Below, piece by piece: positions 52,363 to 60,968 of a stretch of 64,000 nt of DNA. The notes below the pieces were generated by a model. The model was not told the DNA's origin and did no database searches. It worked only from the letters and a program-made list of their open reading frames with translations. Source of the stretch: Lachnospiraceae bacterium (GTDB taxonomy: Bacteria > Bacillota > Clostridia > Lachnospirales > Lachnospiraceae); contig JAETQI010000012.1 in the NCBI GenBank assembly GCA_021770755.1, forward strand, positions 1 to 64,000. Reading direction: 5' to 3'. How positions within the stretch are numbered: position 1 is the stretch's first letter; the number at the start of each line of letters is the position of its first letter. Made by a program: the position numbers and the translations under genes.

Positions 52363-53928
52363 ATGCAGAAAAAGTTTAAAAGAAGTAAACAAGTATCAGT
52401 AATCATAATGGTAACTTTAGTGGCATTTTGTTTTTGTAATGCAAAGTCAGGATATTTTCTTGATGAAATTTATTCATTCGGACTGTCTAATAGTGAATAT
52501 AAACCGTTTTTAGTAGATGTGATGGATGGAGATATTACAGAGAAAATAATCACTTATAAGGAATTATTTAATTATGTGGCAGCAGGCGATAATAAATTCA
52601 ATTATGATTCGGTGTACTATAATCAGACGCAGGACGTTCATCCGCCACTATACTATGATATTTTGCATACTATCTGTTCTTTGTTTCCCGGTTCTTTTTC
52701 CAAATGGCTGGGATTAATTCCAAATATGATATTTTATGTACTGACACTGGTTTTGCTTTTAGTATTGGCAAACAAGTTGTTTGATAGTGAGATAAATATT
52801 TCGTTGAGTGTAATAATATTATATGGATTAAGTTCAGCAGGTTTGGAAACGTTGTTATTTGTTCGGATGTATATGCTTATGACATTGCTGACAGTACTGC
52901 TGGCAATGATTGTCTTGAAGCTTTTGCGACAAGAAGGGTATTATTTGTATCCGATTATCTCCATAGTTTTATTTATGGGATTAATGACACAATATTATTT
53001 TGTATTCTATGCGTTTTTCTTATGTTCGTTTTATATACGATATCAATGGAAGAGAGAGCAATATAAAAAGGCATTCATTTTCCTGTTGTTTTCTTTATTT
53101 GGCATTGTAAGTATGTATTTAATGTTTCCTAACTGTATTTTACAGATGACAAAAGGAACAGGAGATGGGATAACTGCATGGCAGCACTTGTTGGCATTCA
53201 ATGATTATCCATCAAGGTTTTGGCAATTATTGAAGCAGATGGGACATGCACTCTTTTTGACAGGGGTATTCGGGGGGGGGGTATGCATTGCCTCGATATC
53301 AAATCACAAAAGAATGCTGGGATTGGAAAATAAAAGAATAGAAGTGCAAATAATAATAATGCCAGCATTGTTAGCTAATTTGGTGATTGTGTGCATTTCA
53401 ATGCCAACGATACGCTATATTTATAATCTCTTGCCTTTTTACGTATTATTAGTTGGGTATATGATGTTTGGCTTAAAAAGGGCGATCATTATACATAATA
53501 AATGGATAGGTAAATGTATAATACCAATATTGTTTTGTGTCAGTATGTTGACTGTTCTTCGGTTCAAACCTAATTTTTTATATATGCATCACAGGCAAAA
53601 CAATCAAGTAATAGCACCATATAAAAAATGTGTATACATATCAGACAATGTAAATCCATGTATTACATCGGATTTATGTCAGTTGTTAAATTTTGAGGAA
53701 GTGTTTGTGAGCAATATTTCCAATATATCGAATGGATATATCAATATATGTGATTACATGGATTTTGTTACAGAAGGAATTATTTATATTTCAACATACA
53801 AAAATCCGTATAGTACTGATCAGATTATGGATGTGCTAATGGAGAATTTGCAAGGTTATGAGATGGAAAAATTGTATGAAGGTGAATTTTCCACTACATA
53901 TGTGATAGAAAGGAGTAAGCAGCAGTAG
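52363..53928 (+). CDS. GT39-like (GT-C) membrane glycosyltransferase
   Basis: A 521-residue protein with about 11 membrane helices. The first external loop has YFLDEIYSFGLSNS and later TQDVHPPLYYDIL, the DE and HPPLYY pattern of the PMT/GT39 family using polyprenyl-phosphate sugars. GGGAAGGA precedes ATG 52363. It contains a ten-G tract (53272-53281) at codons 304-307, between helices, so the protein may be switched off by slippage. Confidence 0.78.
   Translation: MQKKFKRSKQVSVIIMVTLVAFCFCNAKSGYFLDEIYSFGLSNSEYKPFLVDVMDGDITEKIITYKELFNYVAAGDNKFNYDSVYYNQTQDVHPPLYYDILHTICSLFPGSFSKWLGLIPNMIFYVLTLVLLLVLANKLFDSEINISLSVIILYGLSSAGLETLLFVRMYMLMTLLTVLLAMIVLKLLRQEGYYLYPIISIVLFMGLMTQYYFVFYAFFLCSFYIRYQWKREQYKKAFIFLLFSLFGIVSMYLMFPNCILQMTKGTGDGITAWQHLLAFNDYPSRFWQLLKQMGHALFLTGVFGGGVCIASISNHKRMLGLENKRIEVQIIIMPALLANLVIVCISMPTIRYIYNLLPFYVLLVGYMMFGLKRAIIIHNKWIGKCIIPILFCVSMLTVLRFKPNFLYMHHRQNNQVIAPYKKCVYISDNVNPCITSDLCQLLNFEEVFVSNISNISNGYINICDYMDFVTEGIIYISTYKNPYSTDQIMDVLMENLQGYEMEKLYEGEFSTTYVIERSKQQ
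53272..53281. repeat. Poly-G tract (G10) in the GT39-like gene
   Basis: Ten G bases encode three GGG glycines and the first base of Val. It is the longest homopolymer G run in the window and lies in one of its most AT-rich genes. The gene is in frame here. Confidence 0.85.
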
Positions 53929-53953
53929 AATAGAGAGGCTGCATGAGCGAAGT

Positions 53954-55165
53954 ATGAAAAAAATATTATTGTTAGGTGGTTCTTATTTTCAGGTTCCGTC
54001 TGTTATTACAGCAAAAAAGTTAGGGTATTATACAATAACTTGTGATTATCTTCCCGACAATCCTGGACATAAGTATGCAGACGAGTATCACAATGTCAGT
54101 ACAACGGATAAAGAGGCGGTATTGCGCCTTGCGCAAGAGTTGAAGGTTGACGGAATAGTATGTTACGCATCAGATCCTGCAGCACCTACAGCCGCTTATG
54201 TTGCAGAACGTATGGGATTTCCGACAAGTCCTTATAAATCAGTAGAAATACTGTCAAATAAAGATAAGTTCAGGGAATTTTTAACAAATAATGGGTTTTG
54301 TGTTCCGAAAGCAAAGGGATATGCTTATGCTGAATTTGATCAGTTACTTCAGGAAGTGGAAATGTTTCGATTTCCTGTAATGGTTAAGCCGGTAGATTCA
54401 TCTGGAAGTAAAGGGGTTAAAAAAGTAGATTTAATTGATGAACTTAAGCAGGCTGTTGATGAAGCAGTCGTGTATTCTAGATGCAAACGCTTTATTGTTG
54501 AGGAGTATGTAGAAAAGTATGGATACCAGATTGCAGGGGACGGTTTTTCCGTAAAGGGGGAACTTCGGTTTAGATGTTTTGCCAATGAACATTTTGATGC
54601 AAGCGGGATTAATCCATACGTTCCTGTAGGAGAAAGTTGGCCATATAATAAGCCGCAAAGAATACATCAGAAGTTACATAATGAAATCCAGCGTGCAATT
54701 TCACTACTTGATATGGAGACACAGGCTTATAATTTTGATGCACGGATTGATAGGGACGAAAACGTTTATTTGATGGAAATTGGCCCGCGCAACGGTGGAA
54801 ACCTGATTGCACAGGTGACGCAATACGCGACAGGCGTGAATATGGTTGAATATACGATCAGGGCTGCCATGGGAGAGGACTGCAGTGACTTACATATGGT
54901 TGAACCGGTAGGATATTGGGCAAATTACATGATACATAGTCAGACATCAGGAATATTGCACAATATCTGGATGGACGAAGATTTTAGGGAGAATAATGTT
55001 GTGGAGTATCAGCCCTTTTTCAGAAAGGGAGACAGGGTAGAAGCCTTTACAGGTTCTAATGGGACGTTAGGGACACTTATTTTGCGATTTTCCAGTGAGT
55101 CTGAAATGCTTGAGAAAATGGACCATATGGAACAATGGATGAGGCCGATTGTCGAGAAGGAATAG
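53954..55165 (+). CDS. ATP-grasp family ligase
   Basis: A 403-residue ATP-grasp enzyme. The N-terminal Rossmann-like part begins MKKILLLGGSYFQ. The ATP-binding part has FPVMVKPVDSSGSKGV and CKRFIVEEYV; the metal site is in YLMEIGPRNGGN near residue 275. Such enzymes join a carboxylate (often an amino acid) to an amine. Next to PLP enzymes and GNATs it may build or attach an amino-acid decoration of the glycan. Substrates are not readable from sequence. Confidence 0.85.
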   Translation: MKKILLLGGSYFQVPSVITAKKLGYYTITCDYLPDNPGHKYADEYHNVSTTDKEAVLRLAQELKVDGIVCYASDPAAPTAAYVAERMGFPTSPYKSVEILSNKDKFREFLTNNGFCVPKAKGYAYAEFDQLLQEVEMFRFPVMVKPVDSSGSKGVKKVDLIDELKQAVDEAVVYSRCKRFIVEEYVEKYGYQIAGDGFSVKGELRFRCFANEHFDASGINPYVPVGESWPYNKPQRIHQKLHNEIQRAISLLDMETQAYNFDARIDRDENVYLMEIGPRNGGNLIAQVTQYATGVNMVEYTIRAAMGEDCSDLHMVEPVGYWANYMIHSQTSGILHNIWMDEDFRENNVVEYQPFFRKGDRVEAFTGSNGTLGTLILRFSSESEMLEKMDHMEQWMRPIVEKE

Positions 55166-55180
55166 GGAGGAATGAAATAT

Positions 55181-56125
55181 ATGACGACGGATAGTATCGG
55201 AGGATACCTTGGATTGGACAGATATTATCTTCCTATGCTGCATGAGGATGCGCTTTCATTGAATTGCGGAAGGAATTGTCTTGCATATCTCATAAGAGCG
55301 AGGAAAATCAAGAAAATTGCACTGCCTCTTTTCTTGTGTGCCTCTGTTAGGGATACATGTCTGAAGGAAGGGGTGGAGATACATTATTATAACATTGATG
55401 AAGGGTTTCATCCGATCGATTTGAAAGTTGACGAGTGGCTGTATCTTGTTAATTATTATGGACAGTTTTCCGCATCTGATATAGAAAAATATTACAATAC
55501 ATATGGAAAAGTTATTGTAGATAATGCCCAGGCCTATTTTGCGACACCGGTGCAGGGGGTGGATACTTTATATACATGTCGCAAATTTTTTGGTGTGACA
55601 GATGGGGCATTTCTTTATACGGATATAAAATTGGATGAAGAGATAAAAAATGATGAATCATACACTAGAATGCTATTTATTTATGGAAGATATGAAAGAC
55701 CGGCATCTGAATTCTATGATATGTATGTTAAAAATAACGAGTTATTTGACACAGAGCCAATAAAGCGGATGTCCAGACTTACAACGAATCTCCTTCATGG
55801 GATTGATTATGAGTTTGTAAAAAGGAAAAGAACTTGTAACTATAACTATTTACATGAATATCTAAACAAAAGAAATAAATTGCAATTGAAACAGGCTGAA
55901 GGTGCGTTTGCGTATCCGCTGCTTGTAGATAATGGTGCAGAGATAAGGAAACAGCTTATCTGCGAAAGAATATATATTCCGACATTGTGGCCTAATGTAT
56001 TAAAAGATGCGGTGCCTGATAGTCTGGAATATCGGTATGCGGAGAATATACTGCCATTGCCCTGTGACCAACGATATGGGGTAAGAGAAATGAAAAGGAT
56101 TTGTGATTTGTTGGAGGAAGTGTGA
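55181..56125 (+). CDS. Small DegT-like PLP-fold protein
   Basis: A 314-residue protein of the DegT/DnrJ/EryC1/StrS aminotransferase fold, shorter than the usual ~370. The cofactor Asp is in VIVDNAQAYFA, and a Lys in the Schiff-base position is Lys135 in TCRKFFGVTDGAFL. The canonical S-x-x-x-K context is replaced. ATG 55181 is ten bases after AGGGAGG; ATG 55172 is too close. It may be a true transaminase or a non-catalytic relative. It sits between the ATP-grasp and GNAT genes. Confidence 0.75.
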   Translation: MTTDSIGGYLGLDRYYLPMLHEDALSLNCGRNCLAYLIRARKIKKIALPLFLCASVRDTCLKEGVEIHYYNIDEGFHPIDLKVDEWLYLVNYYGQFSASDIEKYYNTYGKVIVDNAQAYFATPVQGVDTLYTCRKFFGVTDGAFLYTDIKLDEEIKNDESYTRMLFIYGRYERPASEFYDMYVKNNELFDTEPIKRMSRLTTNLLHGIDYEFVKRKRTCNYNYLHEYLNKRNKLQLKQAEGAFAYPLLVDNGAEIRKQLICERIYIPTLWPNVLKDAVPDSLEYRYAENILPLPCDQRYGVREMKRICDLLEEV

Positions 56126-56132
56126 TTGAAAG

Positions 56133-56723
56133 ATGATGAAATTAAGAGAATTGGAACGAAAAGATATCAGTGAAATTAATACATGGAGAAATCAGCACGA
56201 ATTGATTGACATGCTTGGAGCACCATTTCGATTTATCAATTCAGATGTGGATGTAAAATGGTATGAAGATTATATGGAGAGTCGTGGAAATACTGTCAGA
56301 TGTGCAATCGTTGCAGAAAATGATAAAATCTTGGGATTGATCAGTCTGACGAATATTGACTTTATCAATCGTTCTGCACAGTTGCATATTATGATAGGAC
56401 TAGAAGAAAATCAGAATAAAGGGTTAGGAACGTTTGCATTGTCAGAGATGCTCGCACATGCTTTCTGCAACATGAATCTTGAAAGGGTAGAGCTGGCTGT
56501 TTTAGAGTCGAATAAACGGGCACAGCATTTGTATGAAAAAGCAGGATTTGTCTTGGAGGGAAGAAAAAGGAATGCAATATATAAAAATGGGGAATTTGTG
56601 GATATGATGATGTATTCAATTTTAAAGAACGAAAATAGATGCAAGAACAAATATTCGGGTGGGGGGGGATTAGGGATTTTGTCATTGATATGGTTTACTC
56701 TCAGAGAATTAAATACTACATAA
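56133..56723 (+). CDS. GNAT N-acetyltransferase (PseH/RimJ-like), ending past a G tract
   Basis: A GNAT domain (residues 1-170) with LRELERKDISEINTWRNQ and the acetyl-CoA loop ENQNKGLGTFAL near residue 92, then NKRAQHLYEKAGF. It resembles sugar-amine acetyltransferases such as PseH. The domain is complete at about YSILKNE. The last 20 residues after the eight-G run (56661-56668) look like out-of-frame read-through. With nine G the frame would continue into the next GNAT domain, giving one protein of about 328 residues. Confidence 0.82.
   Translation: MMKLRELERKDISEINTWRNQHELIDMLGAPFRFINSDVDVKWYEDYMESRGNTVRCAIVAENDKILGLISLTNIDFINRSAQLHIMIGLEENQNKGLGTFALSEMLAHAFCNMNLERVELAVLESNKRAQHLYEKAGFVLEGRKRNAIYKNGEFVDMMMYSILKNENRCKNKYSGGGGLGILSLIWFTLRELNTT
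56661..56668. repeat. Poly-G tract (G8) at the GNAT-GNAT junction
   Basis: Eight G bases, preceded by GGGT, lie in the linker between two GNAT domains. G8 puts a stop at 56721-56723. G9 (or G6) aligns frame 56133 with frame 56690. The other three tracts in the locus are in frame at 9, 9 and 10. Confidence 0.85.
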
Positions 56724-57115
56724 TGAATGAATGCGATAGAGCATTTCAGAATTCGATCCTTGAAAGGAATGAATTTGGAGAGTTGTTTCACAAAATAGAT
56801 GTGAATGGAGTATTTATTGTTGCTCATCATGCATATGTGCTTGGATATGCTGTATTATATGCTAATAATTTGTCAGAAAACGAGGGATATCTTACTCTGA
56901 TAGCAGTTTTGCCGGAATATCAGGGAAAACATATTGGTCGGAATCTGATTTTAGCATGCTGTGATATTGCACACAACAAAGGGATGAAGAGGCTTAAACT
57001 CGAAGTGAAAAGAGATAATGGAAAAGCCATACATTTTTATTTGAAAAATGGTTTTTTGTTTGACAGTCATTGCTCAGATAAAAGTGAGTATATGATCAAG
57101 TTACTTGATTCATAA
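56690..57115 (+). CDS. Second GNAT domain protein
   Basis: A GNAT domain of 141 residues from the ATG at 56690, or 158 from 56639 within the previous gene. It has YLTLIAVLPEYQGKHIGRNL, the acetyl-CoA loop near residue 82, and NGKAIHFYLKNGF near 117. No good ribosome-binding site precedes either start, which fits expression as the C-terminal half of a fused protein when the upstream tract has nine G. Substrate unknown. Confidence 0.75.
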   Translation: MVYSQRIKYYIMNECDRAFQNSILERNEFGELFHKIDVNGVFIVAHHAYVLGYAVLYANNLSENEGYLTLIAVLPEYQGKHIGRNLILACCDIAHNKGMKRLKLEVKRDNGKAIHFYLKNGFLFDSHCSDKSEYMIKLLDS

Positions 57116-57235
57116 AAGTATAAACACATCTCCCTGTTAATCAATATTACACTTCAATACTTTCCATAATTATGCATGATTCATAAAATAATTATATTAT
57201 TTATATGTGGTTTTGAAATGAAAGGACGAGAGTGT

Positions 57236-57793
57236 ATGAATATCAAAGGAAAGTATGTTATGTTAAGGGCGATGGAAAAAGTGGATATGGAATTAGTATG
57301 TAGTATGTTCAATGATCCAGAACTTGAAGATGCAGTAGTTGGCTGGTCATTTCCATTATCGTTAGAACAACAGAATAGATGGTTTGAAAATAATATGAGT
57401 GATAATCATAACTTTAGATTTATAATCGAGACCCCTAATGACGGAGCTGTTGGGATAGCTACATTGATTAATATTGATTGGAAAAATCGGCATGCGGGTC
57501 ATGGGATTAAACTTGCAAATAAAGAGAGGCGTTCAAAGGGGATCGGTACGGATTCGGTAATGGCGGTTATGCGATACGCGTTTGATGAATTAGGATTAAA
57601 TCGTTTGAATGGAAGTTGGTTCTCGAATAATCTGGCATCAAAAGGAATGTATATGAAATGTGGATGGAAGGAAGAAGGAATCAGACGAAAATATATATTT
57701 AAAAAGGGAGAATATAGGGACCTGGTTGAAGTTGGTGTTCTTGCATCAGAATACTATGAATTAATTTCAAAAAATCATTACTGGGAATTATGA
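57236..57793 (+). CDS. GNAT family N-acetyltransferase (RimJ/RimL-like)
   Basis: A 185-residue acetyltransferase starting MNIKGKYVMLRAMEKVDMEL. The acetyl-CoA region reads KERRSKGIGTDSVMAVM near residue 98, with NLASKGMYMKCGWKEEG later. AAAGGACGAG lies eight bases before ATG 57236. It is the third GNAT in a row and precedes the aminotransferase by 12 bases, consistent with N-acylation of the amino sugar that enzyme makes. Confidence 0.85.
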   Translation: MNIKGKYVMLRAMEKVDMELVCSMFNDPELEDAVVGWSFPLSLEQQNRWFENNMSDNHNFRFIIETPNDGAVGIATLINIDWKNRHAGHGIKLANKERRSKGIGTDSVMAVMRYAFDELGLNRLNGSWFSNNLASKGMYMKCGWKEEGIRRKYIFKKGEYRDLVEVGVLASEYYELISKNHYWEL

Positions 57794-57805
57794 GGTGATA
57801 AACAT

Positions 57806-58918
57806 ATGAACATATTAGTAACCAGATCATCCATGCCGCCGTTAGATGAGTATATGGATGAGATCAAAGAATTGTGGGAAACACATTGGCTGACGAATAT
57901 GGGAGTAAAGCACAGACAGCTACAGGAGAAGCTGAAAGAATATCTTGGAGTATCCAATATTGATCTGTTGACAAATGGACATATGGCATTAGAATTGACG
58001 TTGCAGGCTTTGAATCTGCGTGGGGAGGTAATTACAACACCGTTTACTTTTGCATCGACAACGCACGCCATTGTGCGAAACGGTTTGATACCTGTTTTTT
58101 GTGATATTAATGCATCTGATTTTACAATAGATGCGGATAAGATAGAGTCACTGATTACGGATAGAACATGCGCGATTGTACCAGTACACGTTTATGGTAA
58201 TATTTGTAATATTGAGGAGATCGAACGGATTGCCCATAAATATGGATTAAAAGTTATCTATGACGCAGCGCACGCTTTTGGTGAGACATATAAAGGAAAA
58301 GGAATTGGAACATTTGGAGATGTATCCTGTTTTAGTTTCCATGCCACTAAAGTTTTTAACACGATTGAAGGTGGGGCTGTCTGCTTTAATGATTCTGATT
58401 TTGGCATGAGAATTTATAGGTTAAAGAATTTTGGTATACGTGGGCCAGAAGTTGTTGACGGAGTGGGTGCAAATGCGAAAATGAACGAATTTTGTGCAGC
58501 AATGGGAATTTGCAATTTAAAACATGTAAATGATGAAATATTAAAAAGGAAATCCATCGCAGAACATTATAGAAGTTGTTTGGAAGGGATTGAAGGCATA
58601 CAGCTAAGTCCACTGCAAGAGAATGTTGAATCAAATTATGCGTATTTCCCAATTATGATAGATGAAAAAATATTTGGTTTTAGTCGTAATGAAGTGTTCG
58701 ATAAATTGGCTGAAAACGGAGTAGGCGCGAGAAAGTATTTTTATCCATTGACAAACACTTTCGAATGTTTTCATGGAAAATATGATGTGACTCTTACACC
58801 TGTAGCAGTACATATTAGCAAACGGATACTCACATTACCACTATATGCGGATTTGAGTGAGGATGATGTGGATTTTATTTGCCGTGTTATTTTGCAATGT
58901 AAAAAAAGAAGGCCGTAA
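57806..58918 (+). CDS. DegT/DnrJ/EryC1/StrS aminotransferase
   Basis: A 370-residue PLP-dependent sugar aminotransferase. The Schiff-base Lys182 is in SFHATKVFNTIEGG and the cofactor Asp in VIYDAAHAFGE. N-terminal SSMPPLDEYMDEIKELWETHWLTNMG is typical. It probably aminates an NDP-keto sugar. No NDP-sugar dehydratase or nucleotidyltransferase is in the window, so the substrate must come from elsewhere. GAGGTG precedes the ATG. Confidence 0.9.
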   Translation: MNILVTRSSMPPLDEYMDEIKELWETHWLTNMGVKHRQLQEKLKEYLGVSNIDLLTNGHMALELTLQALNLRGEVITTPFTFASTTHAIVRNGLIPVFCDINASDFTIDADKIESLITDRTCAIVPVHVYGNICNIEEIERIAHKYGLKVIYDAAHAFGETYKGKGIGTFGDVSCFSFHATKVFNTIEGGAVCFNDSDFGMRIYRLKNFGIRGPEVVDGVGANAKMNEFCAAMGICNLKHVNDEILKRKSIAEHYRSCLEGIEGIQLSPLQENVESNYAYFPIMIDEKIFGFSRNEVFDKLAENGVGARKYFYPLTNTFECFHGKYDVTLTPVAVHISKRILTLPLYADLSEDDVDFICRVILQCKKRRP

Positions 58919-58966
58919 TATATGCATATATAATCATTACAGAAAAAAGCATAATGGGAGGATTAC

Positions 58967-59540
58967 ATGAGAGAAGGTACTTGTAGAAATAAGAAAGTGG
59001 ATATGCTTCGGGGAATCGCTATTATTTTGGTTTTGATTGGTCACGGCTTGGGCTTAATTTTGAATAAGGGGAGTGCGGGGGGTATTCTTTTGTGTGGGGT
59101 ATGTGATATGCAGATATTCGGTTGATAGGAAACGGGTTAACATAATGCTCATCGTATGTCTCAATATGTTATTAATCGGAGTAGACCGTTATATCTCATT
59201 TGGATTGGATAAGTTTGTAAAAATATTTGTGGGCATATCCATTTTTATTATGTATATGTGTATCAAAAATATTCCGCATATTGATTTTTTGGCGTTGTGT
59301 GGACGCAATAGTATGGTGATTTATATGATAAACGGACTTTCACAGTATGTTTGTTATTATGTGATAGTAGAAATGTTTAACATAAAAGCACCTTTTGTTG
59401 TATTGTGTTTTATGATAGTTTTGCAATTAATTTTAGCTTTTTCGGTGATCGGGCTGTTTACTAGGGTTGGGTGTTTACGATGGATCCAAATCATATTTTA
59501 TCCGTATAAGTATATGATTGAAAAGAGTGGCGGAAGATGA
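58967..59540 (+). pseudogene. Broken acyltransferase family 3 gene
   Basis: From ATG 58967 (after GGGAGG) the frame gives KKVDMLRGIAIILVLIGHG, the catalytic helix of acyltransferase family 3. It stops at 59125. A second frame (to 59540) continues with VFFCVGYVICR and several membrane helices typical of the C-terminal half. The frame change falls at a six-G run (59077-59082); losing one G would join the frames, but about 100 residues including the usual MPLFFFISG-like part are still missing. Most likely a deletion derivative. Confidence 0.7.
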
Positions 59541-59969
59541 AAAGGTACTGTAATAGTTTGTTGTAGAGGTGTATTTGCTAGATCTAAGGATCTCAAAGGC
59601 AGTGAAAGTTTGAACCGATTTACCTATGATATTAAGAAATAAGAGGTGTACGATGAAAAAATCGATCATAAAGTTCATGTTGATCATGTCCACATTCGCA
59701 CTAATTTTCATGACAGCAATATTCTCTTTCTTTTCATGGACGCTGAAAGAGTACTCGGAGAGTAATTGGGATTGTCTGTAATGTATTTCAGATGGATTGA
59801 TGAGGTTAAAACGGAGAAACAGGAATAGATTTGATAAAGTGGCAGATAACGCGGCGATTGAACGCTTGACAAAAGGCATTATCATACTTTAGACCGAAAA
59901 ACTCTTTACAGACAAATCGAACATATGATACGATTATTCCTGACAAACAAGAGAGGAGGAAAAAATCAT
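59541..59969. other. Gene-poor junction between glycan locus and Rpn copy 2
   Basis: About 430 bases with one small ORF (59653-59781). An open frame ending at 59642 with the text SKDLKGSESLNRFTYDIKK has no start and may be the tail of a lost gene. From 59866 a degenerate relative of the cassette left end appears (TTGACA, then ATCATACTTTA) and runs into the conserved Rpn leader. Confidence 0.5.
59653..59781 (+). CDS. Small hydrophobic peptide
   Basis: A 42-residue ORF: basic start MKKSIIKF, one hydrophobic helix (MLIMSTFALIFMTAIFSFF) and a short polar tail ending ESNWDCL. AAGAGGTG precedes the ATG. It could be a small membrane protein, a toxin-like peptide or a signal-peptide remnant of a lost gene. 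No family is recognised. Confidence 0.4.
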   Translation: MKKSIIKFMLIMSTFALIFMTAIFSFFSWTLKEYSESNWDCL

Positions 59970-60968
59970 ATGGGAGATATTGACATCAGTGTCAAGAATT
60001 TTATTAAGATCAATTCCGTATTTGCACAGTTGTTTGAAAAAGGGGTCTACCATGGAGCGGTGCACATAGACGGTGACAGTTTAAGGGAACTGGATGCTGC
60101 AAATCAGGACATGATAGATCGTAGTGATGGAACTTATGAATTGATGGAAAGATTTCGGGACGCCGAAAAAGTGACGATGCTCTTTAAGGATAAGGCAGCA
60201 TTTCAGATTATCCTGGGAGTGGAGGGACAAACGGATGTACATTATTACATGCCGGTAAGGTGCATGGAGATTGACGCAGTATCTTATGCTGCCCAGTGCA
60301 GGAAGATATCCCAGAAGACAAGGGAGGATAAAACGCTGAAAAAGTATGCAGGCGGTGTGCCAAAAGGTACCAGGATAGTGCCAGTAGTGACGCTCGTATT
60401 TTACACAGGCAGCCAGCCGTGGGATGGACCCAAAAGCCTGTATGACATGCTGGATGTTCCGGAGGACATGAAAGGCTGGCTGCTCCAGGCAACACCGGAT
60501 TACCAAATGAACCTGATTGACGCAAGGCACATGACAAAGGAGCAGCTTAATGAGTTTGAGGGTGACCTGAAATCATTTCTGCTGATGCTGCAGGAGCATT
60601 ACGATGAGGAACAGCTCAAAACAGCCCTTGCAATGCACCGTGAAACATGGTATGCTCTTAGTAAAATAAAAAACGACAAGAGATATGTGGAATATATAGA
60701 CAGAGTATCGGATGAGGAACTGGAAGGAGGCATATATATGGATGCGACACTGGATTATATCGAAAAACGAGGCGAAAAACGAGGTGAAAAACGAGGTGAA
60801 AAACAAGGCGAAAAGCGCGGAGAGAAGCGTGGGATAGAGTTGGCTGTAGAACTGTATCAATTACTTGCTAATGGCGGGCGGCTGGATGAATGGAATGAAG
60901 CTGTAAGGGACAAGGATAGAATGATAGGTCTGCTTAAGGAGTATTCCCTGCTTGAAGACGATGTATGA
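59970..60968 (+). CDS. Rpn-family nuclease/putative transposase (copy 2)
   Basis: A 332-residue near-duplicate of the Rpn protein at 41713, with the same core IILGVEGQTDVHYYMPVR and VPVVTLVFYTGSQPWDGP. It differs mainly by an expanded hinge: six 12-base units give a repeating EKRG stretch (residues 265-288) where copy 1 has only EKRGAKRG. GAGAGGAGG precedes the ATG at 59970. The cassette left end is degenerate and the right inverted repeat is absent, so this copy may be immobile. Confidence 0.88.
   Translation: MGDIDISVKNFIKINSVFAQLFEKGVYHGAVHIDGDSLRELDAANQDMIDRSDGTYELMERFRDAEKVTMLFKDKAAFQIILGVEGQTDVHYYMPVRCMEIDAVSYAAQCRKISQKTREDKTLKKYAGGVPKGTRIVPVVTLVFYTGSQPWDGPKSLYDMLDVPEDMKGWLLQATPDYQMNLIDARHMTKEQLNEFEGDLKSFLLMLQEHYDEEQLKTALAMHRETWYALSKIKNDKRYVEYIDRVSDEELEGGIYMDATLDYIEKRGEKRGEKRGEKQGEKRGEKRGIELAVELYQLLANGGRLDEWNEAVRDKDRMIGLLKEYSLLEDDV
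60762..60833 (+). repeat. 12-bp tandem repeat encoding EKRG units
   Basis: Six in-frame 12-base units (pattern GAAAAACGAGGY, the last two diverged, one with Gln for Arg) near the 3' end of Rpn copy 2. Copy 1 has about one and a half units. A length-variable charged hinge between nuclease and C-terminal helix is likely. Confidence 0.9.

Noticed and set aside
47520-53281. Poly-G runs as simple sequencing or assembly errors
   Set aside because: Not fully excludable, but three of four keep long genes in frame and encode whole glycine codons, so errors alone do not explain them.
60762-60833. Regularly repeated 12-base units that could suggest a CRISPR array
   Set aside because: Units are contiguous without spacers and read in frame as EKRG; it is a coding tandem repeat.
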